From contig DATBGS010000077.1 in assembly GCA_036557885.1 (NCBI GenBank), forward strand, positions 1-8,189: a DNA stretch of 8,189 bases. The letters are read 5' to 3'. Of this stretch, positions 1 through 5,539 are shown in pieces (the stretch's first letter is position 1; each line of letters begins with the position of its first letter). A program made the translations under genes and the position numbers. This stretch comes from DATBGS01 sp036557885. Lineage in GTDB: Bacteria; Chloroflexota; Ktedonobacteria; Ktedonobacterales; DATBGS01. The notes below the pieces were generated by a model. It was not told the DNA's origin and did not search any database. It worked only from the letters and a program-made list of their open reading frames with translations.

Positions 1-53
1 TTGGCCGCCTGGAGGTACTCCGGCTTCAGATGGGGATGCTCAAACCACAACAT
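1..53 (-). CDS. 5' end of an unidentified protein gene (partial, runs off left edge)
   Basis: Only the first 17 full codons are in the window. They read MLWFEHPHLKPEYLQAA on the minus strand from an ATG at 53-51. The start is well supported: a strong Shine-Dalgarno GAGGAGGG lies at 69-62, 8 nt before the ATG. A near-consensus promoter lies at 224-252 with a long structured leader between them. I do not recognise the family from so short a stretch. The leader, with its hidden ribosome binding site, suggests expression controlled at the RNA level. The product is unknown. Confidence 0.72.
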   Translation of the reverse strand, partial: MLWFEHPHLKPEYLQAA

Positions 54-217
54 ACAGAAAAACCCTCCTCTTCGTTTGTGGGGTGGTCAGGAGGGGTGCC
101 AGGAGTGGTCCGCACAATGCTGCTACCATCTCCCAGCCTCGCTCCTGCTACCAACAGGTTCGTGGTCAACACGCGCCGTTGATGAAATCGTCGGCGCGCT
201 GTGCCGTTTAGATTCTG
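54..217 (-). promoter_or_regulatory. Structured 5' leader, candidate riboswitch or T-box-like translational regulator
   Basis: The predicted transcript carries about 164 nt before the start codon and can form four consecutive hairpins. In transcript order these are: a 7-bp stem CGCGCCG/CGGCGCG (198-192 with 178-172, 13-nt loop); a 6-bp stem CCUGUU/AGCAGG (158-153 with 149-144); a 9-bp stem GGGAG(A)UGGU/ACCACUCCU with one bulged A (134-125 with 109-101); and a 7-bp stem CCCUCCU/AGGAGGG (95-89 with 69-63). The last stem buries the Shine-Dalgarno of the downstream gene. A second copy of the ACCAC-type sequence (minus strand ACCACCCC, about 87-80) sits in the final loop and could compete for the third stem. 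This is the architecture of a translational switch. The segments AGCGAGGCUGGGAGAUGG and ACCACUCCUG loosely recall T-box leaders, but I see no canonical GGUGGNACC box, so the ligand class is not assigned. Confidence 0.5.
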
Positions 218-223
218 CCAGCA

Positions 224-252
224 AGTATACCGAAAAAAACCCCTGCTGTCAA
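224..252 (-). promoter_or_regulatory. Near-consensus sigma-70 promoter for the left-edge gene
   Basis: On the minus strand a perfect -35 TTGACA (252-247) is followed by a 17-bp spacer (246-230) and a -10 TATACT (229-224), five of six matches to TATAAT. The spacer holds a run of seven T. Transcription should start near 217. The -35 end abuts the hairpin repeat region: the bases after TTGACA read GCAGGG, the complement of the CCCTGC that precedes TGTC in the long repeat units. Confidence 0.8.
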
Positions 253-259
253 GCCCGCT

Positions 260-356
260 TGTACCCCGGCATCCCTGCCAGACTGCTTGCCGCGCCCCTT
301 TGTTTTGGGGTAGCACCGGCCTCCGCCTGCCCTTCTGTCTTAGGGTGCCGGTGAGC
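260..356 (+). repeat. Two diverged units of the GTAGC(C)CCGGC intergenic hairpin repeat
   Basis: The first unit (260-about 303) starts TGTACCCCGGCATCCCTGCC and ends in CCCCTTTGTTTTGGGG, a small hairpin. The second (310-356) is a long-type unit: GTAGCACCGGC, then CTGCCCTTCTGTCTTAGGGT, then GCCGGTG. Its outer stem CACCGGC (314-320) pairs with GCCGGTG (347-353). Most copies elsewhere have CCCCGGC and GCCGGG, so an A-T pair replaces a C-G pair on both arms at once, which argues that the stem matters. Related arrays lie at 6098-6258 and 7621-7840. Confidence 0.75.
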
Positions 357-405
357 AGGCCAGAGGCAACGCTGCGGTAAGCGCCAGACCCAGCCCCACT
401 CCTGC

Positions 406-491
406 GGGCTAGCAGCCCAGCTTGCCCCTGCTTTGAGGGGCGCTACAAGCGTCCTAGCCCGCGCAGGCGGGCTTCGCGTCCCCTTGGGGAC
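406..491. repeat. Cluster of short G+C-rich palindromes downstream of the propeller gene
   Basis: This gene-free stretch holds several simple hairpins: GGGCT-AGC-AGCCC (406-418), GCCCC-N8-GGGGC (424-441), AGCCCGC-GCAG-GCGGGCT (456-473), and GTCCCC-TT-GGGGAC just before 493. Bases 424-440 are the exact reverse complement of 6223-6239 (CCCCTCAAAGCAGGGGC) in the 6.2-kb array, so this cluster shares material with that repeat family in opposite orientation. None of the hairpins has a T-run after it, so I do not call them intrinsic terminators, although they lie just beyond the stop at 544. The open reading frames here look like chance. Confidence 0.6.
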
Positions 492-543
492 TCCAGGGGC
501 GCGCTTTAGACGCGACGGGGGCGGGCAGAGCCGCGCTCATCCA

Positions 544-2154
544 TCAGGGAAACGGCACCGCCCTCCACGTTCGCCCGCCGTCCGTCGTCTTCACCAAATG
601 CAAAGCACCATCCGCAAGGTCTATCGCCCAGCCAACCTCGTTGGAAACAAAACTCATCCCGGACACGTCCTCTAGGGCACTGCTCTGGGGGAGCTGCGTC
701 CAGTGCTGGCCGCCATCGCTGGTCACAAAGAGCAAAGCCCGAAAAGACACCCACCCCTGGTTGACAGTGAGAAAATCAAGGCCCGCGCCCTGGAAGTAGT
801 CTGCTCCCACAAGCGTGGTACTCTTCCAACTCGCGCCGCCATTGTGCGTCACATAGAAGTACATCAGTGGGCTGTTCATCGTTGAAGAGTACCAGGCTGG
901 CAGAATCCCATCTTGAGCGTTGAAAAAGATGGGCGCCACAGTGCTTACCGATAGCTCAGGCGGTGCGCCTGCTGGCAGCCCCAGCGTTTGCCGCTGCCAC
1001 GTCGCGCCGCTATCGTGTGTCACATACAGCCAGGGCAAATTGGAGTCCAGGCCACCAGTCACCCAGGCAGTTGAAGCGTTCAGAGCGCCAATCCCCGTTT
1101 TAGCGCCGGTGTATGGCAAGACGCCAGACCGGTTGCCAGTCGTGGGTCCAGCGCTGGCAACCTTGTTCCAGGTCGCGCCGCCATCGCTGGTCCGAAACAC
1201 ATCGGCTGCATTTCCCCCGCTCCCATCGAACCCATGATTATTCAACATCCACCCATGCTGGCTATCGGTGAAAACAATCTGTACTGGCAGATAGCCGTGC
1301 AGCATCGTCCAGCTCCAGTGCTGCCCCGCGTCCGTCGTCAGAAAAAAATTTGTCACGCCCTGATAAGAGTCGCTCCCATTCGGGCCATTCCGCATAAAAG
1401 AAGCGACCCACGCCAATGAAGGGCTGAGAAAACCGTGCAACAAGTTACTGGCGCCTCCCTGAAAAGGGTCTATCTCCGCTGGGGTCACATCCTGCCAATG
1501 ATTCGCCCCATCAGTTGTGCGAAGAACATGGTTCTCAGTCGTTGTAGCCCAGCCCGTGTTCACGTCAAACATCTGAATGACGGCCACCTGCGACACAGGA
1601 GGCGGTATTCTCGTGGGGATAGGTGTCTCTGTGGGCGGCGGATTGGGCGTTGCCGTTGGGTTGGGCGCGAGCGTCCCCGCAGCAGTCGTAGATGGCTGCG
1701 GATGCTCCACCGTCTGTATCGAATGACGGGTAAGAATGACGCCAACCACCAGGCTACCAACCAGCAGAAACACAAACAACAAACCAACCATGCTCGCCAG
1801 CAGAGAAGAACGCTGTATGGTGCCACGCCAGAGGTGCCAGGGAGGTTTCATCTGATCCTGCCTTTCCCGCAGGGATTTCATTCGGAGAAGCGGTGTCACC
1901 CTTCGACGTTGTTGCATGAGAGCCTGCGCCCCGCGCTGCTCCACACGTTCCCTCGCCCGCTGCAACCGGCGCTGTATCTCCTCAGCTTCTGGCTGGTAGA
2001 AACGCGCCACCGCCTGAAGAAGCAGCGGGTCAGAGGCCGGGCGCTCGTCAGGTGGCAGAAAAGGCAGCGCCTGAAGCCGCGCATCAATCTGCTGATCAAG
2101 GCGTTCTGCCTGCGCCTGTTCTTCAGGGGTGAAGGCATCTTCATCAGTTGCCAT
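544..2154 (-). CDS. Membrane-anchored seven-motif beta-propeller (BNR/Ycf48-like) protein, probable sigma-factor partner
   Basis: The protein has 536 residues. Residues 1-110 are charged, probably helical and cytoplasmic. One membrane helix spans about 117-142. A Pro/Thr-rich linker follows (about 152-187), then an extracellular region with seven Asp-box-like motifs: TTDGANHW 213, TTDAGQHW 273, TSDGGATW 322, THDSGATW 379, THNGGASW 436, TSDGGQHW 478 and TTDGGRTW 523. Seven such motifs suggest a seven-bladed propeller of the BNR/Ycf48 type. I start at the ATG at 2154, which has AGGGGGG upstream; an in-frame ATG at 2175 lacks a good ribosome site. The gene overlaps the sigma gene by 11 nt, so translation is probably coupled. 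By position and topology it may be the anti-sigma factor or sensor. The N-terminus has no HxxxCxxC zinc anti-sigma motif, so that role is inferred. Confidence 0.85.
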   Translation of the reverse strand: MATDEDAFTPEEQAQAERLDQQIDARLQALPFLPPDERPASDPLLLQAVARFYQPEAEEIQRRLQRARERVEQRGAQALMQQRRRVTPLLRMKSLRERQDQMKPPWHLWRGTIQRSSLLASMVGLLFVFLLVGSLVVGVILTRHSIQTVEHPQPSTTAAGTLAPNPTATPNPPPTETPIPTRIPPPVSQVAVIQMFDVNTGWATTTENHVLRTTDGANHWQDVTPAEIDPFQGGASNLLHGFLSPSLAWVASFMRNGPNGSDSYQGVTNFFLTTDAGQHWSWTMLHGYLPVQIVFTDSQHGWMLNNHGFDGSGGNAADVFRTSDGGATWNKVASAGPTTGNRSGVLPYTGAKTGIGALNASTAWVTGGLDSNLPWLYVTHDSGATWQRQTLGLPAGAPPELSVSTVAPIFFNAQDGILPAWYSSTMNSPLMYFYVTHNGGASWKSTTLVGADYFQGAGLDFLTVNQGWVSFRALLFVTSDGGQHWTQLPQSSALEDVSGMSFVSNEVGWAIDLADGALHLVKTTDGGRTWRAVPFP

Positions 2155-2701
2155 GCCTGCCGTCCCCCCTCTCATCTTCGTGGTAGTACGCGCGCAAAAG
2201 TTTGAGCGCCCGCCAGATCACCATGCGCACCGTCCCCTCGCTTTTCCCCAACACCGCAGCAATCTCAGCGGCGCCAAGCCCATGCGCAAAGCGCAGTTGC
2301 AGAACCTCCTGATGCTGTGGCGGCAGCCGCAGCAGCGCCGCGCGCAGTTCCGTTCGCGCCTCCTGACGCAGCACCACCTCTTCAGGCGCCCGCGCCGCAT
2401 CTTCCTCCAGCGCCTCAGCCAGCGAATCCAGCGGCACAACCGGACGCCGTGCCGAGCGCCGATAGTAATCCATCAGCTTATGCTGCGCCACGCCAAACAG
2501 CCAGCGTCGCCGTTCGCCCTGCGCCACAGCAAGCAACTGATCGCGTTCACACGCCGCCAGAAAGACCTCCACCAGCAAGTCTTCCGCGTCTTCCAGCGAA
2601 GCCGTCTGCCGCCGCAGATACGCAAACAGAATCGGCGCGTACTCCTCGTAGAGCGTCGTTGCCGGGTTATCCAGGGATACGCCAGAAATGCTCGGTTGCA
2701 T
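2144..2701 (-). CDS. ECF-type RNA polymerase sigma factor
   Basis: The protein has 185 residues, the usual size for a group 4 (ECF) sigma factor. Region 2 spans about residues 15-85. It includes LYEEYAPILFAYLRRQ, the acidic DAEDLLVEVFLAA segment that contacts core polymerase, and RRRWLFGVAQHKLMDYYRR for -10 recognition and melting. A linker of about 30 residues leads to region 4 (about 120-172), with LPPQHQEVLQLRFAHGLG and the helix-turn-helix AAEIAAVLGKSEGTVRMVIWRALKLLR that binds the -35 element. No extra C-terminal domain is present. The ATG at 2701 is preceded by a modest AGAGG. The gene overlaps the membrane propeller gene, a typical sigma/anti-sigma arrangement. The regulon is unknown. 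Confidence 0.93.
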   Translation of the reverse strand: MQPSISGVSLDNPATTLYEEYAPILFAYLRRQTASLEDAEDLLVEVFLAACERDQLLAVAQGERRRWLFGVAQHKLMDYYRRSARRPVVPLDSLAEALEEDAARAPEEVVLRQEARTELRAALLRLPPQHQEVLQLRFAHGLGAAEIAAVLGKSEGTVRMVIWRALKLLRAYYHEDERGDGRHGN

Positions 2702-2788
2702 CGCGCGCCTCTGCCATCAGAATGTCCTACTCTGTACATCGCTGCCCATCTGAAATCATCACCGCCAAAGCACAGCAAAACACCGGAA

Positions 2789-2804
2789 TGTGAGCCATTT
2801 CACA
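2789..2804. promoter_or_regulatory. CRP/FNR-family-type binding palindrome
   Basis: TGTGA-GCCATT-TCACA is a perfect 5-6-5 inverted repeat matching the classical CRP core TGTGA-N6-TCACA, with A-rich flanks (AA before, AAA after). Its centre is about 95 nt upstream of the sigma-factor start codon and just beyond the terminator of the zinc-ribbon gene, so the sigma/propeller operon is the likely target. I could not place convincing -10 and -35 boxes for that operon. The binding protein is not in the window. Confidence 0.5.
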
Positions 2805-2855
2805 AAACAAGGGCGGCTTCCCCTCCACCCTGAGTAGATGAAGAAGAAGCCGCCC
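2803..2855 (-). terminator. Intrinsic terminator of the zinc-ribbon gene
   Basis: On the minus strand GGGCGGCTTC (2855-2846) and GAAGCCGCCC (2820-2811) form a perfect 10-bp stem with a 25-nt loop. TTGTTTTG (2810-2803) follows as a U-rich tail. The hairpin begins 15 nt after the TAG stop at 2872-2870. The loop is longer than usual. The tail runs into the TCACA arm of the CRP-like site, so terminator and operator are packed together. Confidence 0.75.
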
Positions 2856-2869
2856 CGCTTGCAGCCCCT

Positions 2870-4096
2870 CTACGGCAGCTTTAACACCACAAAATTGCTC
2901 ACCACCAGACGCACCTCTGCGCACCACAAACCCACCAGCGTCCCCGACACATCACCAGCATCAAACGGCGGCTCCAGAATCGCCACGCCATCAACCAGAA
3001 AGCCAATCTTCCCGTCCCGCACCTCAATCCGATACCGATGAGACGATGCGCCAGGACTAAAAATCGTCTTCACCAACGGATGAGGCCAGCTTGCCGCCGG
3101 ACTCACCCGAAACTGCGAAAGCGGCGCGCCCGCCGTGCTGATGCCCAGAATATAGCCAGAAGGCGGCGACCCATCGGTGTAAGCCACAAAGAAGCCAAAG
3201 CCCGCCGTTGGCCCCGCGCCCAGCACCTCAATCGTCGCCTCAATCGCGTAATTTTTCGCCCCCTGCAACACATTGGCAGGCGCCATAATCGAAGGTGCCG
3301 TGCCAATATCGCTGGTGTAATTTCCATTGTTGATCAGCCTGCCATCCCCCGTCACCCAATCATTTGCCTGATCATTCGGGTTCACACTCCACCCATCCAA
3401 CGCCCCCTGCCCCCACTTTGCCTGATACAGCACATCCTGCGACGCGGGCGGAGGCGTCACCCCAGGCGCCCGCGTCGCCGTTGCCGCCGAAGCTGGCGCT
3501 GGCGTCTGCGCCGCAGGCCGCGCAGACAGCGCAATCAGCCCGACTCCCTCCAATACCACCAGCACCGCCAGCACCAGCACCGCCACCGGCAGCCACCCAT
3601 TCGCGCCAGCCAGCGCGTGGCGCGGAGCCAACGGCGGCAATGCAGAAGGATGAAGTCCGCCCGCCACCCCATACGGCGGACCGCCAGCCCCGGCAGGCTG
3701 CCCAGGCGCGGGCAGCGCGTGTCCCGCCCCCGGCAGCCCGCCCGGAGGCGTCGGCTGCCCAGGCTGTGTCAAATCCAACCCATCCAGCACCCCTGGCGGC
3801 GCTGCCACCGGAGCAGGCGCAGTCTGCGACCCAGAGCCAGCCCCAAACGCCGGACCAGAAAACACCAGCGGCGTTCCCGTTGCCGTCGCGTTTGGATTGA
3901 TCGTCGGCATCGTCGGGTCTTCCGTCACACGGCCAGAACCAAAGCGCCCGGAGTACCGAGGCCCAGGCTCCACCTGTCCGCTTGTCCCCCTCGGCATATC
4001 AGGCAGCGGCATCCTGCACTGCCCGCAAAACAGATCATGTGGGCCAGCCAGCCCATTGCAGTTCGGGCAGCGGCGTTCATCAAGCGGTACCGACAT
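2870..4096 (-). CDS. Zinc-ribbon, single-pass membrane protein with extracellular LamG/concanavalin-like domain
   Basis: The protein has 408 residues. An N-terminal zinc ribbon uses Cys10, Cys13, Cys24 and Cys27 (CPNC and CGQC). A long Pro/Gly/Ala-rich, low-complexity segment follows (about 35-165), then one membrane helix (about 167-190), a short Ala/Thr/Pro linker, and a C-terminal globular domain (about 221-408). That domain is beta-rich and contains AIEATIEVLGAGPTAGFGFFVAY, RYRIEVRDGKIGFLVDG and a terminal VVSNFVVLKL strand. This resembles LamG/concanavalin-like lectin domains that bind glycans, a fold-level guess. The ribbon should face the cytoplasm and the lectin-like domain the outside. 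I start at the ATG at 4096 because AAGGAG lies 6 nt upstream and the ribbon begins at once; the upstream in-frame extension is Arg-rich and would overlap the next gene. Confidence 0.82.
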   Translation of the reverse strand: MSVPLDERRCPNCNGLAGPHDLFCGQCRMPLPDMPRGTSGQVEPGPRYSGRFGSGRVTEDPTMPTINPNATATGTPLVFSGPAFGAGSGSQTAPAPVAAPPGVLDGLDLTQPGQPTPPGGLPGAGHALPAPGQPAGAGGPPYGVAGGLHPSALPPLAPRHALAGANGWLPVAVLVLAVLVVLEGVGLIALSARPAAQTPAPASAATATRAPGVTPPPASQDVLYQAKWGQGALDGWSVNPNDQANDWVTGDGRLINNGNYTSDIGTAPSIMAPANVLQGAKNYAIEATIEVLGAGPTAGFGFFVAYTDGSPPSGYILGISTAGAPLSQFRVSPAASWPHPLVKTIFSPGASSHRYRIEVRDGKIGFLVDGVAILEPPFDAGDVSGTLVGLWCAEVRLVVSNFVVLKLP

Positions 4097-4141
4097 CTTC
4101 TGCTCCTTGGGTGCCTGGAATGCAGCAAACACCGTAAGCCC

Positions 4142-4170
4142 AGTGTAAGCGCCACAGCACATTTGCGCAA
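4142..4170 (-). promoter_or_regulatory. Possible sigma-70 promoter of the zinc-ribbon gene
   Basis: On the minus strand TTGCGC (4170-4165) and TACACT (4147-4142) are separated by exactly 17 bp, about 46 nt upstream of the start codon at 4096. The hexamers match consensus only partly, so this is a weak call based on spacing and position. Confidence 0.35.
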
Positions 4171-4214
4171 GCACCCATCCCACAGAGCCAGCGGCCCTCT
4201 GCCAGACAGTTTCT

Positions 4215-4643
4215 CTACCCCTCGCTGGTTTTTCGGGAAAGCGCAACCACCGGAATAACCCTGCTCGTCTTCGCCTGGTAATCAGCGAACGCCGGGAATA
4301 GCTCCGCTTGCCTGGCATAAAAACGATCTCGCTCCTCCCCACCAAGCACCGTAGCAATGGCCTCGTAGCGCTCAGTGCCAATCTCAACGATCACCTCCGG
4401 GTGCGCCAGCAGATTATGATACCAATCTGGATGCGTTGGAGCGCCCGATTTCGAGGCAAAGATCAGCAAGCGATCACCATCGCTCAAATACAGCACCGGC
4501 TTCGTGCGGGGCTGGCCGCTTTTGGCGCCAGTTGTCGTCAGCAGCATCACCAGGCTGCCTTCCCACAGCCCATCTACCTTGCCGCCATGTGCGCGAAACT
4601 GTTCAATGACGCGGCTATTCCAGGCGTGTCTATCCCAACTCAT
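4215..4643 (-). CDS. DDN-like nitroreductase / deazaflavin (F420)-dependent oxidoreductase family protein
   Basis: The 142-residue protein matches the small split-barrel family typified by mycobacterial Ddn. Diagnostic segments are MLLTTTGAKSGQPRTKPVLY (33-52), where the TTGxxSGxxR motif contacts the cofactor phosphate, then LLIFASKSGAPTHPDWYHNL (59-78) and the following HPEVIVEIG. Family members use F420 or a related flavin to reduce quinones, nitro compounds or lipids; the substrate here cannot be read from sequence. The start is the ATG at 4643 with GGAGGAG 5 nt upstream. An in-frame ATG 23 codons earlier is rejected because it would place that ribosome site inside the gene. Length is normal for the family. 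The gene is divergent from the metallo-hydrolase/TetR pair. Confidence 0.88.
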   Translation of the reverse strand: MSWDRHAWNSRVIEQFRAHGGKVDGLWEGSLVMLLTTTGAKSGQPRTKPVLYLSDGDRLLIFASKSGAPTHPDWYHNLLAHPEVIVEIGTERYEAIATVLGGEERDRFYARQAELFPAFADYQAKTSRVIPVVALSRKTSEG

Positions 4644-4657
4644 ACGTTCTCCTCCAT

Positions 4658-4680
4658 CGCTGATACGAATCAGATCAGCG
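4658..4680. promoter_or_regulatory. Inverted repeat just upstream of the DDN-like gene
   Basis: CGCTGAT (4658-4664) and ATCAGCG (4674-4680) form a perfect 7-bp inverted repeat with a 9-nt spacer, ending 15 nt before the start codon. It could be a mRNA hairpin just 5' of the Shine-Dalgarno or a protein-binding site. No clear promoter for this gene is visible nearby. Confidence 0.4.
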
Positions 4681-4748
4681 CCACCTTGTAGGCGACGCTG
4701 GCTCACGCGCATGCTATCACTTCTGGCAAAACAGCAGCAGCAAAACTC

Positions 4749-4778
4749 TTGACAAAACTACTATCATTAGCTTATAAT
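4749..4778 (+). promoter_or_regulatory. Consensus sigma-70 promoter of the hydrolase-TetR operon
   Basis: Both hexamers are perfect: TTGACA at 4749-4754 and TATAAT at 4773-4778, with an 18-bp spacer. Transcription should start near 4785, giving a leader of about 35 nt before the ATG at 4820. A promoter this strong would normally need a repressor, which fits the overlapping palindrome and the TetR gene in the same operon. Confidence 0.88.
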
Positions 4779-4792
4779 CTAAGCATAGTAGT
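4757..4792. promoter_or_regulatory. 36-bp near-perfect palindrome over the promoter, probable TetR operator
   Basis: The left half is ACTACTATCATTAGCTTA and the right half is TAATCTAAGCATAGTAGT. Fifteen of 18 positions are symmetrical; only 4765/4784, 4766/4783 and 4771/4778 fail. The outer arms ACTACTAT/ATAGTAGT and inner arms TTAG/CTAA flank a TTATAA centre. The palindrome covers most of the -35/-10 spacer, the whole -10 box and the predicted start site, so a bound protein would block polymerase. The TetR protein encoded at 5529-6101 is the obvious candidate ligand, by inference from operon position. Confidence 0.75.
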
Positions 4793-4819
4793 CATCCATA
4801 ACGTAGAAAGGCCCCTCAG

Positions 4820-5539
4820 ATGAAAACCACACAGCACGGCGACCACCTGTTTCAACTCACCCGCATGGGCGCGTTTAACTGCTATCTCGTCCGCGAAGAC
4901 GACGGCTTCACCCTCGTGGATACCAACCTCTCCGGCAGCGCCCAGGCCATTCTGGACGCAGCACGCCAGCAGCAAGCGCCCATCCTGCGCATCCTGCTCA
5001 CCCACGCGCACGGCGATCACGTTGGCTCAGTGGATGCCCTGCATCAACTCCTGCCAGAGGCCGAAGTCATCATCTCCGCCCGCGACGCCCGCTTTCTCAC
5101 CGGCAACCACAGCCTCGACCCCGACGAACCCCAGGCCAAACTGCGCGGCGGCTATCCCATCATCACCACCACACCCACGCGCCTGCTCCAGCCAGGCGAG
5201 CGCGTCGGCTCGCTCGAAGCCATCGCCAGCCCAGGCCACACGCCCGGCCATCTCGCCTTTCTGGATACCCGCGACCACTCGCTGATTGCCGGGGATGCCT
5301 ACCAGACGAAGGGCGGTATCGCCGTCGCGGGCATCACGCGCCCACTCTTCCCGCTCCCAGGCATGGCCTGCTGGCACCTGCCCACCGCCGTGCAGAGCGC
5401 CAAAGCCTTGCGCGCTCTGGAGCCATCGCGCCTGGCCGTCGGGCACGGCGCCGTCCTCGAAGCTCCAGTCGGCGCAATGGACCAAGCCATTGCCACCGCC
5501 GCGCGCAAAGTGGCAAAGCAGGCCAACCATGTCGCTTAG
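4820..5539 (+). CDS. Metallo-beta-lactamase-fold hydrolase
   Basis: The 239-residue protein has the full metal-site set of the superfamily: THAHGDH (His62, His64, Asp66, His67), SPGH (His140), GDA (Asp159) and GHG (His209). The opening strands FNCYLVREDDGFTLVDTNL are also typical. A binuclear, usually zinc, site should hydrolyse an ester, thioester or lactone-like bond. The class (glyoxalase II-like or lactonase-like) and substrate cannot be fixed from sequence. There is no signal peptide, so it is cytoplasmic. The ATG at 4820 follows GAAAGG by 8 nt. The gene is first in an operon with a TetR regulator that starts inside its last codons (11-nt overlap). Such pairs often respond to a toxic small molecule that the enzyme removes; that role is inferred. 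Confidence 0.93.
   Translation: MKTTQHGDHLFQLTRMGAFNCYLVREDDGFTLVDTNLSGSAQAILDAARQQQAPILRILLTHAHGDHVGSVDALHQLLPEAEVIISARDARFLTGNHSLDPDEPQAKLRGGYPIITTTPTRLLQPGERVGSLEAIASPGHTPGHLAFLDTRDHSLIAGDAYQTKGGIAVAGITRPLFPLPGMACWHLPTAVQSAKALRALEPSRLAVGHGAVLEAPVGAMDQAIATAARKVAKQANHVA

Noticed and set aside
54..217. Firm T-box annotation of the left leader
   Set aside because: Some segments resemble T-box leaders, but no GGUGGNACC box or specifier codon can be placed, so it is reported only as a candidate regulatory leader.
1..354. Plus-strand open frame over the left-edge region
   Set aside because: No domain or ribosome site, and it overlaps a clear minus-strand start, leader and promoter as well as hairpin repeats.
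456..491. Intrinsic terminator of the propeller gene
   Set aside because: The hairpins are G+C-rich but no T-run follows on the minus strand, so a rho-independent terminator is not supported.
1435..2205. Plus-strand open frame of 256 residues
   Set aside because: Arg/His/Leu-rich composition, no domain, and fully antisense to the propeller gene whose seven motifs are clear.
3038..4258. Plus-strand open frame of 406 residues
   Set aside because: Extremely Arg/Pro-rich translation antisense to the zinc-ribbon gene; this is the usual shadow of a G+C-rich Pro/Ala/Gly-coding strand.
4097..4387. N-terminal extension of the zinc-ribbon protein to an ATG at 4387
   Set aside because: The extension is Arg-rich, would overlap the DDN-like gene by more than 170 nt, and a good ribosome site precedes the internal ATG at 4096.
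5286..5528. Upstream extension of the TetR frame into the hydrolase gene
   Set aside because: The extension translates to Arg/Pro/Ser-rich shadow sequence; TetR proteins normally begin a few residues before the helix-turn-helix, as at 5529.
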